This document shows positions 31,647 to 43,520 of a DNA stretch of 64,000 bases, in pieces. Below the pieces are notes generated by a model. It was not told where the DNA came from, ran no database searches, and saw only the letters and a list, made by a program, of their open reading frames with translations. Made by a program: the position numbers and the translations under genes. The stretch spans positions 1,116,001-1,180,000 of the forward strand of contig JAKSGN010000006.1 of NCBI GenBank assembly GCA_024180945.1, given 5' to 3'. Numbering within the stretch: the first letter of the stretch is position 1; each line of letters starts with the position of its first letter. Source of the DNA: Macrophomina tecta (Eukaryota; Ascomycota; Dothideomycetes; Botryosphaeriales; Botryosphaeriaceae).

Positions 31647-32766
31647 GTCGGCGGAGGATAGGGCGGCGACAGCGGCGGGTTGGAAGAGAGCTCGAGCTCA
31701 CTGGGATAGCAGAGGCTCGCCAGGCGGTGGTCGAGTGCGGGAAGATGGAAGTGGTCACGGCGAAGAAAAAGGATTGGACTCGGGAGACGGTGGAAGGAAC
31801 GCTGAGACCTGGGACTGCCTTTTTACATCTCAGCTCCCAGCAGCGCTTTTATGTCGTCCAGCATGAAGGCGCGAGTAGTGTTAATTCTGGGGAGGAGCTT
31901 CCACCGAGCTAGTGGTCTGGCCAATTACGAAGGGTTGGTTGAAGCCGATTCCTGGGGCCGGCCGCGCGCTGGACGTAACCGAGAGCCGTGAGAAGGCCGG
32001 CAGTTTGCTCTGAGGGCGCTGTGCCGGCCTTTTTCGGTATAAGCCGCGCGGGGCCTGTCGGCGCGCAAGTTCCAACTACATCTTCGTCGCGTCCTGCATG
32101 CGCATCCTATCCATCCGATTCGCATCTATAACATCCATGCAACCAAATGGTTTCCGTTAGTTTTTGACATGAGTAAGTAGCTGGGCCCCGTCTCTAGCCG
32201 CCAATATCCTTCCGTACACTCCCCGGTGCTCTTGGTCGAGTGTTGCAGGCTTTCTTATCTCATGCTCGTGGCCATTATTTCTTGCGTCTCCCTGCCCGAA
32301 CAAGCTCGGACGTGTGGGGATCGCGCATCAGGGCCTTGGCTTGCGTCGGAGTGGAGCGAAATCGCGCCTCTCCGACTGGTTGCGTTAGCGAGTGCTCGAC
32401 TCCGGTTCTTCTCGCATGAAGCATGCTGCCGTACACCGTATGCTAAACTGCTCTTCCGCAAGCCATCGATTGCTACTGCCGGCGACTCCGGAGTAACCTT
32501 GGCCTGAGCCGAGCCCTGCCGCTACCGCACCCGTAGACGGTGCAGGCCTGTTGGTTGTATGGGGCGTCTTAAAGTACGTCAGACTAATATTTCCAAGTCT
32601 ATGTGTATCCATGTATCGTCTCATCCTAAACCTAGTGGAAAACAGGCCAAGAGGTATCTCTAATTAAATCCAACAACTGCTCGAGCTGCGCGCACAAGAA
32701 CAGAATCTCAAAGAAAAGGAAGAAGTAACAGACGCCATCGCGATGAGCCCCAAAAACTAACTTGCA
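31647..32766. other. Intergenic: CYP53 promoter and lipase 3' flank
   Basis: These 1,120 bp contain the upstream region of the minus-strand P450 on the left and the end of the lipase gene on the right. No coding region is supported. Confidence 0.5.
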
Positions 32767-35154
32767 TCATGCCGTTGCGACCCTCCTATCCGACTTGTCC
32801 GCATCCTCCTCTTCGCCTCTCCAGTTCCTTGGGCTGGCATCTATACCGACGTTGGCCTGGTGTTCGCGTTCTTCGCGCTCGCCCTCCCTTGTCTCAATTC
32901 CGTGCGCGTGCTTCTTGTAAGGCTCCACGTTTTCGCAGTCTTTGGGTACCCTGCACACTGCCTTCGACTCCCCGGGTGCAGTCCGCCAAATAACCTCACG
33001 TACCTCCTTGCCAACCTTTTCAATCGCGTCCATTGCCCAAATGACATCCAGATGCTCGTACCCCTCGATGATCTTGCTGTGGACGACGTCGACGCATGGC
33101 TCACGGCCGCGCTCAAACCGCCGTAGGAGTCTACCGCCGTCCACCAGATCATCATCACCCGCCACCCAAAAAGCCATGGGCGGAGCGTGAGAGTCGTACC
33201 AGGCATAGCGGCCACGGTCATTGCCGCGGCTTTCACCACGTGCTTGGGATGGCGCGCCATTTGCGGATAGGTGGTCAGAATTATCGGAGCTAGAGGAAGA
33301 GTCCGCAGAAGGGGAACGCTCGCTTGCATATTCGCCGCGCCGAGGTTGCTTGTTGTAATATTCCCTCAAGCGATGTTCAGTGCCAGCATTCCCGTTCTGC
33401 TCCTCCTCCATGTCTTCTCGTTCCTCCATCTCCTTTTCGCGTCGTGTCTGGAGGATGCATTTCTGGCTCGCGAAGCACTCGCGACCCAGCCACCAGCGCA
33501 TCGACTCTGATGATACATAAACGGGCGCGAACTGGAAAAGGCGAGCTCGAAGGTCCTTCTCCCAACGTTCATCTGTCCAGTTGAAGAGAAAGCTGAAAAT
33601 GCGGTAACCCATCGCGCCGTAGAACTTGCCGGGCAGAATTGCGTGCATATGCATCATGAAAGGAATAAAAGCATGTATGCCGAACATGATGCGAAACATA
33701 GCTGGGCTGATAATGCGCATAAACTTGAAGTACATTTTCCCAATAAGCCGTCCAGCATACGCAGCTGGGGCAAGCGCGCAGAATACGCTTATCTTGTCTC
33801 CGAGGTCCGGGCGTTGTTCTTTTGCGAGGGCCACAAATGTCTCGGTGGTGCCTTGAGAATGGGCAATGAGAGCGAGCTTTGGGAAGCCTGTTTCGAAGAG
33901 GACGCGGGAAATGAGAGCGGGCAAGTCCATGACACCCATCTGACGAATGTTCCATGCCCACATGCGGGGATCGTTGTACTTGAGCAGGCTGTGGCGTGGA
34001 TTGAACCCACACCTGTTGTTTCCCAACCAGACATCGTAGCCGGACTTAGCCAAGAAGAATGCCAGACTATCGTCATCATTCGAGCAGAAAGCTCCTGATG
34101 ACTGTAACAGGCCATGCATCATGAGGACAGGGTACTTCTTTTTCTTATCAAAGGGATATCCGTCGACAGTGCCATTTGTTTTTCCATCATGGTGGAAAAT
34201 GTTGGGGGAATGCGGCGCTCTCCTGGGCGTGGACGCTGGCCGGTACTCCCGTGGGTTATAGAGATGCCAGAGCTCTATAATGAAGCCATCTTCAGTCTGC
34301 ACCTCGAAGGTTTCGCAATCAAGACCGACGCGACGGGCATAGTATCCAACGTCACAGACCAGGGGGTCTGGGCCACCTTCAGTCGGCACGAATTCCTCAT
34401 TATCTTCCGGGAAATTTTCGCCGTCGGGCGTTCTTGCATCAGTAGCCGTGTCCTGGGATTTCTGTTTCATCCAAGCCTTTTCAGCTTCACGCCTTGCGGC
34501 CTTCCTGCGCCGCTCTTCCTCGTAGAACGGCCGATATTGGTTTGGGTCCCGAAAAGTAATGATGCGCCAGAGGTACTGGAACAAGAGCGGAATGCTCGTG
34601 AACAGCGATCCAAGCATGATTACGTAGAGAAAAGCGAAGGATAGAATGGCTGAGGAAACCCGAAAAGCAAAGCATTGCAGGTCTCGCAGCAGGCCCGGGG
34701 GTCCATACACTGGCAAAGGGGGGAAGAGAGGGTTCGTCTTTGACACGGGTATGGCCTCTCTGAGTGGGGCATCGGCCTCTTGAGAGCTCACGCTTGCGCG
34801 ATTTGGTGCTGCACCGTGTATGGTCCCATCCTTTGCCTCGCGCGTGCGACTCTCGGCTGGCATGCTCTCAGCAGGGTCGCGGTCGTCCAACACATCCTTC
34901 AGCTCGTTGAGCTTCACGGCCTCATCGACGGGCACGGCGGGCAGCCGGCCTCCATTTGCGGTCTCTATTACCGGGTCCTGCGGAGTGATGAACCGGGCCT
35001 CAATAGCTTGGGTGGAGCCGGTCTGGTCGTCTTCTTGCTCGACGGTAAACTGGCCCAGCCGTTCGGCCTGGTGGGAAAACTCGATGGCGGGGGCGGCCTT
35101 TGAGCGCGCCTTTTCTTTTGCCTTCTCCGGGGCGGCAGACGCCTTGGATGGCAT
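32767..35154 (-). CDS. Steryl ester hydrolase / lipase-like alpha/beta hydrolase
   Basis: A single-exon gene of 795 residues starting at MPSKASAAPEK. A long polar N-terminus precedes a hydrophobic stretch near residues 165-195 (AILSFAFLYVIMLGSLF), a likely membrane anchor. The abhydrolase-associated lipase region follows (YYARRVGLDCETFEVQTEDG), then PVLMMHGLLQSSGAF. The nucleophile is in LALIAHSQGTTE and the oxyanion region in VWLGNNRCGFNPRH. The acid is probably in FWVAGDDDLVDGG and the His in IIEGYEHLDVIWAMD. These fit the yeast Yeh1/Yeh2/Tgl1 steryl ester hydrolases of lipid droplets or plasma membrane. A charged insert rich in Glu and Ser splits the domain before the acid residue. The substrate is inferred from family only. 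Confidence 0.85.
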   Translation of the reverse strand: MPSKASAAPEKAKEKARSKAAPAIEFSHQAERLGQFTVEQEDDQTGSTQAIEARFITPQDPVIETANGGRLPAVPVDEAVKLNELKDVLDDRDPAESMPAESRTREAKDGTIHGAAPNRASVSSQEADAPLREAIPVSKTNPLFPPLPVYGPPGLLRDLQCFAFRVSSAILSFAFLYVIMLGSLFTSIPLLFQYLWRIITFRDPNQYRPFYEEERRRKAARREAEKAWMKQKSQDTATDARTPDGENFPEDNEEFVPTEGGPDPLVCDVGYYARRVGLDCETFEVQTEDGFIIELWHLYNPREYRPASTPRRAPHSPNIFHHDGKTNGTVDGYPFDKKKKYPVLMMHGLLQSSGAFCSNDDDSLAFFLAKSGYDVWLGNNRCGFNPRHSLLKYNDPRMWAWNIRQMGVMDLPALISRVLFETGFPKLALIAHSQGTTETFVALAKEQRPDLGDKISVFCALAPAAYAGRLIGKMYFKFMRIISPAMFRIMFGIHAFIPFMMHMHAILPGKFYGAMGYRIFSFLFNWTDERWEKDLRARLFQFAPVYVSSESMRWWLGRECFASQKCILQTRREKEMEEREDMEEEQNGNAGTEHRLREYYNKQPRRGEYASERSPSADSSSSSDNSDHLSANGAPSQARGESRGNDRGRYAWYDSHAPPMAFWVAGDDDLVDGGRLLRRFERGREPCVDVVHSKIIEGYEHLDVIWAMDAIEKVGKEVREVIWRTAPGESKAVCRVPKDCENVEPYKKHAHGIETREGEREEREHQANVGIDASPRNWRGEEEDADKSDRRVATA

Positions 35155-36124
35155 CGTCGTCGTTCGCTGGGTCGCACGCTGAGGCAGCCAAGCTGAAGGG
35201 AATCATGCGATGCGTGTCATGGAGAGTAGGTGAAAAGCGCTGCATTGGTCAGAGGCGGAGGGGTAGCTGGTGTGGAAACGCAGAATCAGGCTCATCCTGG
35301 CGCCCGATGGCGGGCAGACTGCGCGTGGAAGGCCTGGACGGGCTGCATCCTGCACAGCCGTGACGGCTGCTGGAGTGGGCGTGATGACGTAGGGCCGTTC
35401 ATTATGTCAGGCCAATCTGCGACTTGACCACAGCTTTCCAGAGTGCCACTAACCGTAAACTCCCCTTTCCATGTCCATCGCCTGGCAGGCGACATCATCC
35501 GACACATCGTCTGCACGCTCCTCCTTATTCTCGGCCAACCGCATCCCCGCATCTTTCTACAGGTCTGTATCTGCACTTGGGGTTATTTGAGGCTTTCCCA
35601 AGCTCCTCGTCAGAGGCGTATTTTTATCGCAACAAGTTTCGGCTTGAGCATGCCAAAACTCCATAGCGCACTGGCATCAAGCACTTCAAATCGACAGGCT
35701 CAGGATGCCTCGCCTTTCTACCGCGGCTGTATCGAGAAACTCGAGACGCAGGGACTGCTTTGCTGGCGCGAGTAAGCCGTTATTGTTTGAGAAGTGATGG
35801 TATGCTGGGAAATCCTCGCGTATGGCTTCATCGTGCATTTCGCACGTCTTTCATGTGAAAGCGGCGGGCGGTGAGGCGGCATGCGGGAATGCGCATGGCC
35901 ACCTTGGCAATTCTTCGCCGGTGAGCGTGTCGGCAACTTGCAATAGTTCTTGCTGAAGGGTGTGCGTGAGGCTAAGCAAGAGCCGCACGACGCGGCGCGT
36001 GGAGTGGGCTCTCTTCGCTTCCTTTACCTCGGCAGCTCCAGGCGCAGCTCCAGCGCGTGCGCCTAACTCCGCTGAGCTCCACCAGTGCACCCTCGACCCT
36101 CTCGCGCACCTATCCACCCATACC
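35155..36124. promoter_or_regulatory. Divergent promoter region between lipase and PEX6
   Basis: These 970 bp lie between the start codons of two divergent lipid-related genes. ORFs within it, such as 35443-35775 on the plus strand, have no family or splice support. Confidence 0.45.
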
Positions 36125-39100
36125 ATGGCCGTCGACGCCGTCTTCAATCAGCGCAGGCGCCGCCGCAGGAGAAGACGCCAGGACAAGCCTGCCATCTCCG
36201 CCCGCCTGCTGCCCGACGAGCGCCTCAAGGGCGAGGTCGGTCTGCTTTCCGAGGACCTGTTCCACGACCTCTTCCCCGCTGCCGCCCACGCTTCCGGTAC
36301 GCCCAATTGATTGCCTGTGCGCTCACTATTCGCTGAAAACACTGTATCATCAGAGTCCTCCGACGCCGCGTCGGCCCGAGTATACCACGTAGCCATCACT
36401 CCATGGGTCCCCAGCTCCGTCAGCTCGCCCGAGTCCTGCTCGTGGACCCTTCTCCCAGTCCGCCCCCAGGACAAGTCTGATCAGCAAACCTCGCCGCTAC
36501 CGCACTCTTCCCTCCAGTTCCCGGCCAAATCGCTGTCCCTGCAGTCCTTCGTGCACGCTCTCCACTCAGCCGCTCCGAACCGCCCGCCGCGCCGCGATGC
36601 GCCGATTGAGATTCGCATATTGGACGCAGTCCCGCTGGGCCTAGATACCGTATTCGTAAGCATTGATGCCGATGCGCTGCGGAAGCTAGAAGATGTAAAG
36701 GCCAAGTTTGGTGGAGGCTTCGGCGCCCAGGTCAAGCAGCTGCGTCCGAACGGCGTTCAGAGAAAGGCGCAGGACCCTCAGGAGCAGGAACGCACATGGC
36801 GGGATGCCGTCCGGAAAGCTCTTCAGGTTCCGAGTATTGTGCATACCGGAGACTTGTTACCGCTGCCGGTTGATAGCCATCCCATCACCCATCAGCCCGC
36901 CCCGCCCGCCCGAGTCGTCTCGTGCGAGCCCGTAGGCCAAGGACTGTTGCTTCCAAGCACGCGGATCGTAGTGCTACACTCGCGCAACTCGAAGACGGCC
37001 AAACTATCTCAACCTACGGTGCCCGGTCCGCGTCCAGCCGGCGGCGCCACCGAGGACGAGGATACGTCCAATGAGACCTTCTACTCGGCTGCCGAGGACC
37101 GCACTTCGTCGGACGCGCCATCCCCGCCCACGGAAGATGAAGCATCAGCGACGGATAATTTGGAGTCAGAGCTCTCTGGTACGGATGCGGGCGATCTCTC
37201 GGATGATTCGGATGACATGATCTCTCTGAGCGCTCCTGTGTTGCCCCCGCAGTCTTCCGGCGTGTTGTCAGCGTGGACATCTGCTACTCCACGTGGTGGT
37301 GGATTCCGCACCACGGGCATGATGAGTCCCGGTGCTGGCTCCGTCTATTCGAGCTTCACGACGACAACGGCCAGAGGAGGAGCAAGTGGAAGATTGTTCA
37401 AGGCAGTGGGTCTTTTGGAACAGATCTCCGAGGAGATGGTTCATCCGAAACCTGGATCGGATGATGATGAGGAGGCACGGATTTTCGTGGACACCAACAC
37501 CCTGGTCAAAGTCGGCTGTTTCTCCGGGGACTGGGTACGCATTGAAGCGGCCGAGGAGCCTCAAGGTCACGGTCTCGGCTCGTGGGGCTTGGGGAATGCC
37601 TTTGGGGGGCAAGACGAAGAACCAGTTGATTTCCGTGCAGTTAAGATTTTTGGCTTACCAGAAAGTATGGTCAAGAAGACGACACGGTATCCTGTCAACA
37701 AAACACATCAGCGCATGTCGAGCGTAGCCATGCGTGCTTCGAGCACTTCAACCAGTCACGCTTATCTCTCCCCCATCCTTCTGGCGAACCTGGGCAGTCC
37801 TTCCCACCTTCGTATCTCCGCTCTGCAGCTTCCTGTACCCCCGGGTATTCCCAAGCACTCTGCACAGCGGCCCAAGATCACCCCTTCTTCACTTCCCCCA
37901 TTCGCCAAAGAAGTAACACTACTCAAGCTATCGACGCCTCTCGCGACCGATAGATTTTTGCAACCCAGTCTATTCGCAGGGTTGAAGGACTACTTTGAGC
38001 AGAAGCGGCGCGTCGTGAAAAGCGGTGATCTCGTCGGCATTGCTGTAGATGAAGCTCTAGGAAGAGCAGTGTACCAAGGCACGTCACCCGAAGGGGATAC
38101 CGGATCGGAAGAGCTTCTCTCCAAGCCCAGACTTGATGGCCCCACGGATACCAGTCATGACACGGCCATGGGATTGAAGAGCGTTGCATGGTTCAAAGTC
38201 GGCAATGTAACCTCTGCTGTACCCAACGAGGATCGGGAACATGGCGAGCTTTCAGACGGGATCTGGGGTGGTACTGTATCTGTCGATGCAGCAAACACGA
38301 AAATGGTGCAAGCAGGTAGCGAACAAGGCAAGGTGCCTCCCGCAACGAGCAATCCGTGGCAATATTATCTCGGGGCCAAGAGGACTCCTGTCTCTCAGAA
38401 CGTATCTCAGAGCAAGCCCATCGGAATTTCTGACCTTCCCGGACCTTATGTTTCGCCGCTTCGACGTCGTCTGAGGGAGCTTATCCTCGCCGCTACAAGT
38501 CCACGTGCGATTCACCTGGGCCTTCCACCTCTCGCAGTTCTCATTACTTCTAATCAGCGCCAGATCGGAAAGGCAGCCGTCGCGGAAAGGGCATGTCAAG
38601 ACCTTGGCCTTCATTCCTTCGTTATCGACTCTTTCGACATTCTTACTGAAGGAGGATCTGGTGGAGGAGACGTCAAGACCGAAGCCTTCCTCAAAGCTCG
38701 CGCGGAAAGAGCGCTCACCTGTGGAGCTCAATACACAGCGTTGTTGCTTAAACACGTAGAAGCTCTGGATGCAGACCGCATGATTGTCGCAATGAAGGAA
38801 GTCCTCGCAGACTCGAGGGTTCTCATTGCTACAACAACGGAGGTCGACAAAGTGCCTGACGGCATCCGTAGTCTTTTTACTCACGAGCTCGAGATGTCTG
38901 CGCCTGATGAAGCGGAAAGAGAAGGCATATTGCGGGGAATCGTAGAAGACCGCGGAATCCGCCTGGCTCCGGATGTCGATTTGTCCAATATTGCCGTCAA
39001 GACAGCAGCACTTGTCGCAGGCGATTTGGTGGACGTAGTTGACCGAGCCCTAGTGGCCAAGAATGGCCGTCTTGAGGCCCTCGTAGCAGCTGCTAACAAG

Positions 39101-40717
39101 GCACTCCCCCAGGACTCGCCTCAAATTACGGTGCAAGATCTTCAATTGGCTGGAGGCTCTGCCACATCCAGTTTGACTACTGCTGACTGGACTGCTGCCG
39201 TCGATGCAGCTCGCAAAAATTTCGCCGACGCTATTGGTGCACCCAAGATTCCCAATGTCCAATGGTCAGACGTCGGTGGCCTTACGAATGTCAAGGAAGC
39301 CGTTACGGAGACAATCCAGCTTCCTCTCTCTCGACCGGAGCTCTTCGCCCGCGGTATGAAGAAACGCAGTGGTATCCTCTTCTATGGCCCCCCTGGTACC
39401 GGCAAGACCTTGCTCGCTAAAGCAATTGCCACATCCTTCTCTCTCAACTTCTTCTCAGTCAAGGGCCCTGAACTGCTCAACATGTACATCGGTGAATCCG
39501 AAGCCAACGTCCGCCGTGTCTTCCAGCGTGCGAGGGACGCTCGGCCCTGTGTCGTCTTCTTCGATGAGCTGGACAGTGTGGCGCCGAAACGTGGTAACCA
39601 GGGCGACAGCGGAGGCGTCATGGACCGCATCGTCAGTCAGTTGCTCGCGGAACTAGACGGCATGAGCGACGGTGACGGTGGTGGTGGCGGAGTCTTCGTG
39701 ATCGGCGCGACGAACAGGCCGGATTTACTGGACCAGGCGCTGCTGAGACCGGGCCGCTTTGACAAGATGCTTTACTTGGGCGTTAGTGACACGCACGACA
39801 AGCAACAGACGATTCTGGAAGCTCTGACGAGAAAGTGAGTGCTCCAAATGTCCTTTCGTACCCACATTTCTCCCCGAAACCACCAATAAGAGAGAAACGC
39901 AGATACTGACAAAATTTCCAACAGATTCTCCCTCCACCCCTCCCTCTCCCTCGCCTCCATTGCCTCCACCCTCCCTTTCACCTACACCGGTGCCGACCTC
40001 TACGCCCTCTGTTCCGACGCCATGCTCAAGGCCATCACCCGCCAGGCTAACGCCGTGGACGCCAAGGTCCGCACTGTCAACGCAGAGCGCGCTGCTCAAA
40101 GCAAGCCTCCGATCACGACGGCGTACTTCTTCGACCATCTGGCTACGGAGGAGGATACGGCCGTCATGGTCACTGAGGAGGACTTCTTGGGAGCGAAGAG
40201 GGAGCTCGTGCCTAGTGTGAGCGTCGATGAGCTGAGGCATTATGAGAGGGTGAGGAAAACTTTTGAAGGCCAGGCGAAGGATGGGAAGGGGCAAGGTCAA
40301 GAGGGGCAGGCGCACGCGCAGGGGCAGATGACGATCGGACAGGTGGCGGCTGCGGCGGCGCAGAGTGGGGAGAAAGTGCCGATTGGGGCGCTGAGGCTTG
40401 ATGGTGTTGATGGTGATGTCAATGGCAGCGGTACTAGAGGGAAGGGGAAGAGGAAGGGAAAGGGCAAAGGCAAGGGTAAAGCAGCTGCGGATGCGGATGA
40501 CGATGTTGACGCTGATGAGGACGGGAACGACGTAGAGCGGGAGGCTGGAGACGGTGAGAATGACGAGGATCAGTATGTCATCCGAACGGATCATCTGAAG
40601 ACGAATGGGTCTGCTGGTGTCAAGGGGAAGGAAAAGGCCGCGGCGGTTGATGGTGATATCAACGGTGGAGCGGCTTTTGGTGCTGGTGCGGAGGGAGATG
40701 AGGATATGTATCAGTGA
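36125..40717 (+). CDS. PEX6: Peroxin 6, AAA+ ATPase of peroxisomal import
   Basis: Three exons, 36125-36296, 36354-39834 and 39925-40717, give 1,481 residues. The N-terminus has a run of nine arginines (residues 10-18) and then the Pex6 N-domains. The first AAA module (about residues 750-950) is degenerate: LPPLAVLITSNQRQIGKAA stands in place of a Walker A. The second is complete, with YGPPGTGKTLLAKAIA near 1067, VVFFDELDSVAPKR near 1125 and RGNQGDSGGVMDRI before GATNRPDLLDQALLRPGRFD. An unusually long acidic and Lys/Gly-rich tail (KGKGKGKGK near 1380) ends the protein. Pex1 and Pex6 form a hexamer that extracts ubiquitinated Pex5 from the peroxisomal membrane. The last intron sits just past the second AAA core. 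Confidence 0.95.
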
Positions 40718-42061
40718 TCGGAATCATGGTTTTCTGCTATGTTTTTACATATTTCTTGACTAGGTGGCCCCACCGCGATGTTACCCCACGTCTCAACTCC
40801 CGAATAATAAGAACGAGTAGGTGTTCGGTCGAGTGGATCTTCAGCGCCTGCACACACTCTCGGTCGACACGTGATTACTTATCCACAAGTAAAGCTCGAT
40901 TGTGGCTGCATAGAGGTATTTTCCCTGCACCTTAGAATCGTGAGCGGATTTTGAGTTGTGGGTATGCATACAGGGCTGCTTTGATCAGCAATAGCATTGG
41001 AGGAGGGTGTCACATCTAATATTCAAAGGGCTGGCTAGTTCACGCTCGTGCCTCGCTGGCGGCAGCTAATAGTTGGCTCGACGTCCGGGGAGCCTCTTGC
41101 CGCGTTTAGCTCAGGCAGCTGGTCAGTGAATCTGGAGGAATGGTCCAGCCAATGAGGATCTGAGAGGTTGAACTGTCTCGTACTGGATGTGATGTCATTG
41201 CGGGTCGGCTTGCGGGTGTTCTCCACGGCTACTCTCGGCTTCGCTCGTGAAACTGCGTGAAGAGGTGAGCCTTTTCCTGTTTCGGAGCTGGTAAGGACGA
41301 GGTCAAGGTCTGCTTATCAGTTCCCTATTTCATCGCCTATGGACACAGCAGTGTTCAAGAGTCCAGATTTAGAGGGGACTGGGCAATAGGTGTGCCAAGC
41401 GGATCAGTGTCTCATGACTGAAGGCTTGAAATCTTCTCCTGCGGGCTTCCATCGCAACGACAGTGGACGTGCTGGAGCAACGTCTGGATCAGCAAAGAAG
41501 GTTTAGGCGCTTCCAGCGCATATCTTCTTGAGCCAGGAATTATTTCCGGTTTGTCGATGTTTCTTTTCCACAGTGCGCGTCGGAAGTCACCGCCAGGCTA
41601 GGCTTTTGGACAGTGGAAGCATGCAGGGGTCTAGCCAGGGCGAATTCCCCCAAGCCTCCTCCTTCCCGTTGCTTTGCCACCGGGGGTACACATTCTAGGC
41701 AGGGCAGTAGCGTCTGATCCCGTACGTCGAATGAATAGTGCAGATCGGGAAGAAAAGTGGCGCCTGGAACAAGTTCCCGGTGCGCCTGGACCTGCGCCTC
41801 GATACAGCTAATTGCCGGATTTGGCAAGGTGTGTGCCGCATTTGGGTGGTGGATCCGCCGGAGATGTAGGCCGCTAAAATCTAACCCCAGAGCATTCTCC
41901 TGGCACATTGAGCAGCCATCGCTTGCAAATGCCGCGTGTCTGGATTTGGGGCGTGCAACCCCTGAGTGAGGTTGTACATAAACGACCTTGCGAGGGGTCT
42001 GAGCCTCGCGGAATACGCCCCTGTTCCGGCTCCTACCACAGGCCCGCCTCACGCTTCCACG
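40718..42061. other. Intergenic region between PEX6 and the first 7TM gene
   Basis: A gap of 1,344 bp. A minus-strand ORF of 227 codons (41540-42223) overlaps the start of the 7TM gene in antisense and is rejected. I see no other structure. Confidence 0.45.
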
Positions 42062-43520
42062 ATGGGCATCTTGCCAAGAGATTTGGATGGCAATGTTGCT
42101 CGCAATGGGGTTGCGGATGACAAAATCGCACGCACCGTTTTCACTGCCGTGTCCATGTTCTGCATGCTTTCCCTGGCATACATGTTCGGTAAGCACTGGT
42201 TGGCCGTGTTCAAACAATGGCAAGGACTGACCACATTAGGAACACGGGCAAGGCAACTGAAGCTCAACAATCTGGCCGGTATGAATATTGTGCGGTCCGT
42301 CGTTGTGCTCATGTACTCGTTTCGCATGTGCTTTATCGCCTCTACAGCCATATTGCAGAGCGGTCTTGGCTTGGCGACGTACTCGGATTGCTACAGCGCC
42401 ATCATAATTTGCCTCGTGTTCTATGTCGGCAGTAAGATCTTGATGTATGTGTTTCTTGTAAGTAACGCCTACGGTTCGAAAGATGGGCTCTAGGCGGCTG
42501 ATGTAACAACAGGTGGAGCGCGCCCACGTCATTCGAGCGCCTTACAATCGCCGTATGGCGGATAAAGTGTGGCTTATCTGCATGACGGTAGTCATCTTGG
42601 GTTCGGAATCATCGCTGTCATTGCTTTCATCTGGTCGATCGCCGACATCTCCAAGGTTGATGGAAAGTGTCGCATCGGACTCCCGTTGAAGGTCACGGCA
42701 CCGCTACTAAGCTTCGACATCTTCGTCAACGTGTGTTTTACCGCGCTCTTCCTCGTCCTGCTCTGGCCCCTGCTCCGCTTCCACCGCAAACGTACGAGCG
42801 CTGGCAACAGCGGCAGCTGGCCGCAGTGGATCTTCCGCCGCAAACACCTGGGAGGCGACATCGAGATGCGCGAGCATGCCCAGCCTCAGCAGAGTGATAG
42901 CAACGAGCGGTTGATGCAGGTGCTGCGGAAACTGGTTGCGAAGACGGTCGTCGGCGGCGTGCTTATCATGATTCCCACGCTAGCCAACTTGACTGTGCTC
43001 TTCTACATGCAAGGCCACGAGCAGGGCTGGCTTTGTTTCACGATCTGCTCACTCGACGGTACGATCGCATGCCAACCTACTGCTGATGAAGACATCTTGT
43101 TAACCACAACCTCTGCATTCAGTGACTTGGGCGGTCATCATCATCCATTGGCTGACAGTCGACCCTGCGGACCTGGACGGCTCGATCAGCACCCAAGAAA
43201 GCAGTATCGACGGCAAGCCACGCGAGCGCATGGTGGCCGACTTAATTGCGCAGTCACGCAGCGGCAACAGAAGCACAAGCTGTGAAGGCCACAATTCCTT
43301 CGCTTCGGACAGCCCGGCCGCCGTCACAAGCAACGGCAAGCAACTCACGGTCATCATGTCTCATGATCTGAATGACCAGGACCAAAATACGCCAGGGGAT
43401 GGAGTGCGGAAGTCGACTAGCATAAGCCAAATGTCGTACAAGCGATCGGGGCTGGACGGCGCCAGCGATAAGTGGGCGTTGATTGACTCTGATGCGAGGA
43501 AAGATATGGAGGAACGCTGA
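42062..43520 (+). pseudogene. Seven-helix membrane protein gene with an apparent frameshift
   Basis: Inferred exons: 42062-42188, 42240-42457, 42513-43058 and 43123-43520. The first intron (42189-42239, 51 nt, GTAAGC donor, CTGAC branch) keeps frame, so it could be retained. Seven hydrophobic helices are visible: TAVSMFCMLSLAYM, MNIVRSVVVLMYSF, AIIICLVFYVGSKILMYVF, LICMTVVILGFGIIAVIAF, FVNVCFTALFLVLLW, GGVLIMIPTLANLTVLF and CSLDVTWAVIIIHWL. The fourth helix is continuous only if one base is added at GGG 42599-42601, where GGGG would restore the frame. A sequencing error or a real one-base loss are both possible. The C-terminal tail is Ser-rich and polar. The layout is that of a fungal G-protein-coupled-receptor-like protein. 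Ligand and coupling are unknown. Confidence 0.6.

Noticed and set aside
41540..42223. 227-codon minus-strand ORF
   Set aside because: It overlaps the 7TM gene in antisense, has no domain, and its composition is that of a shadow ORF.
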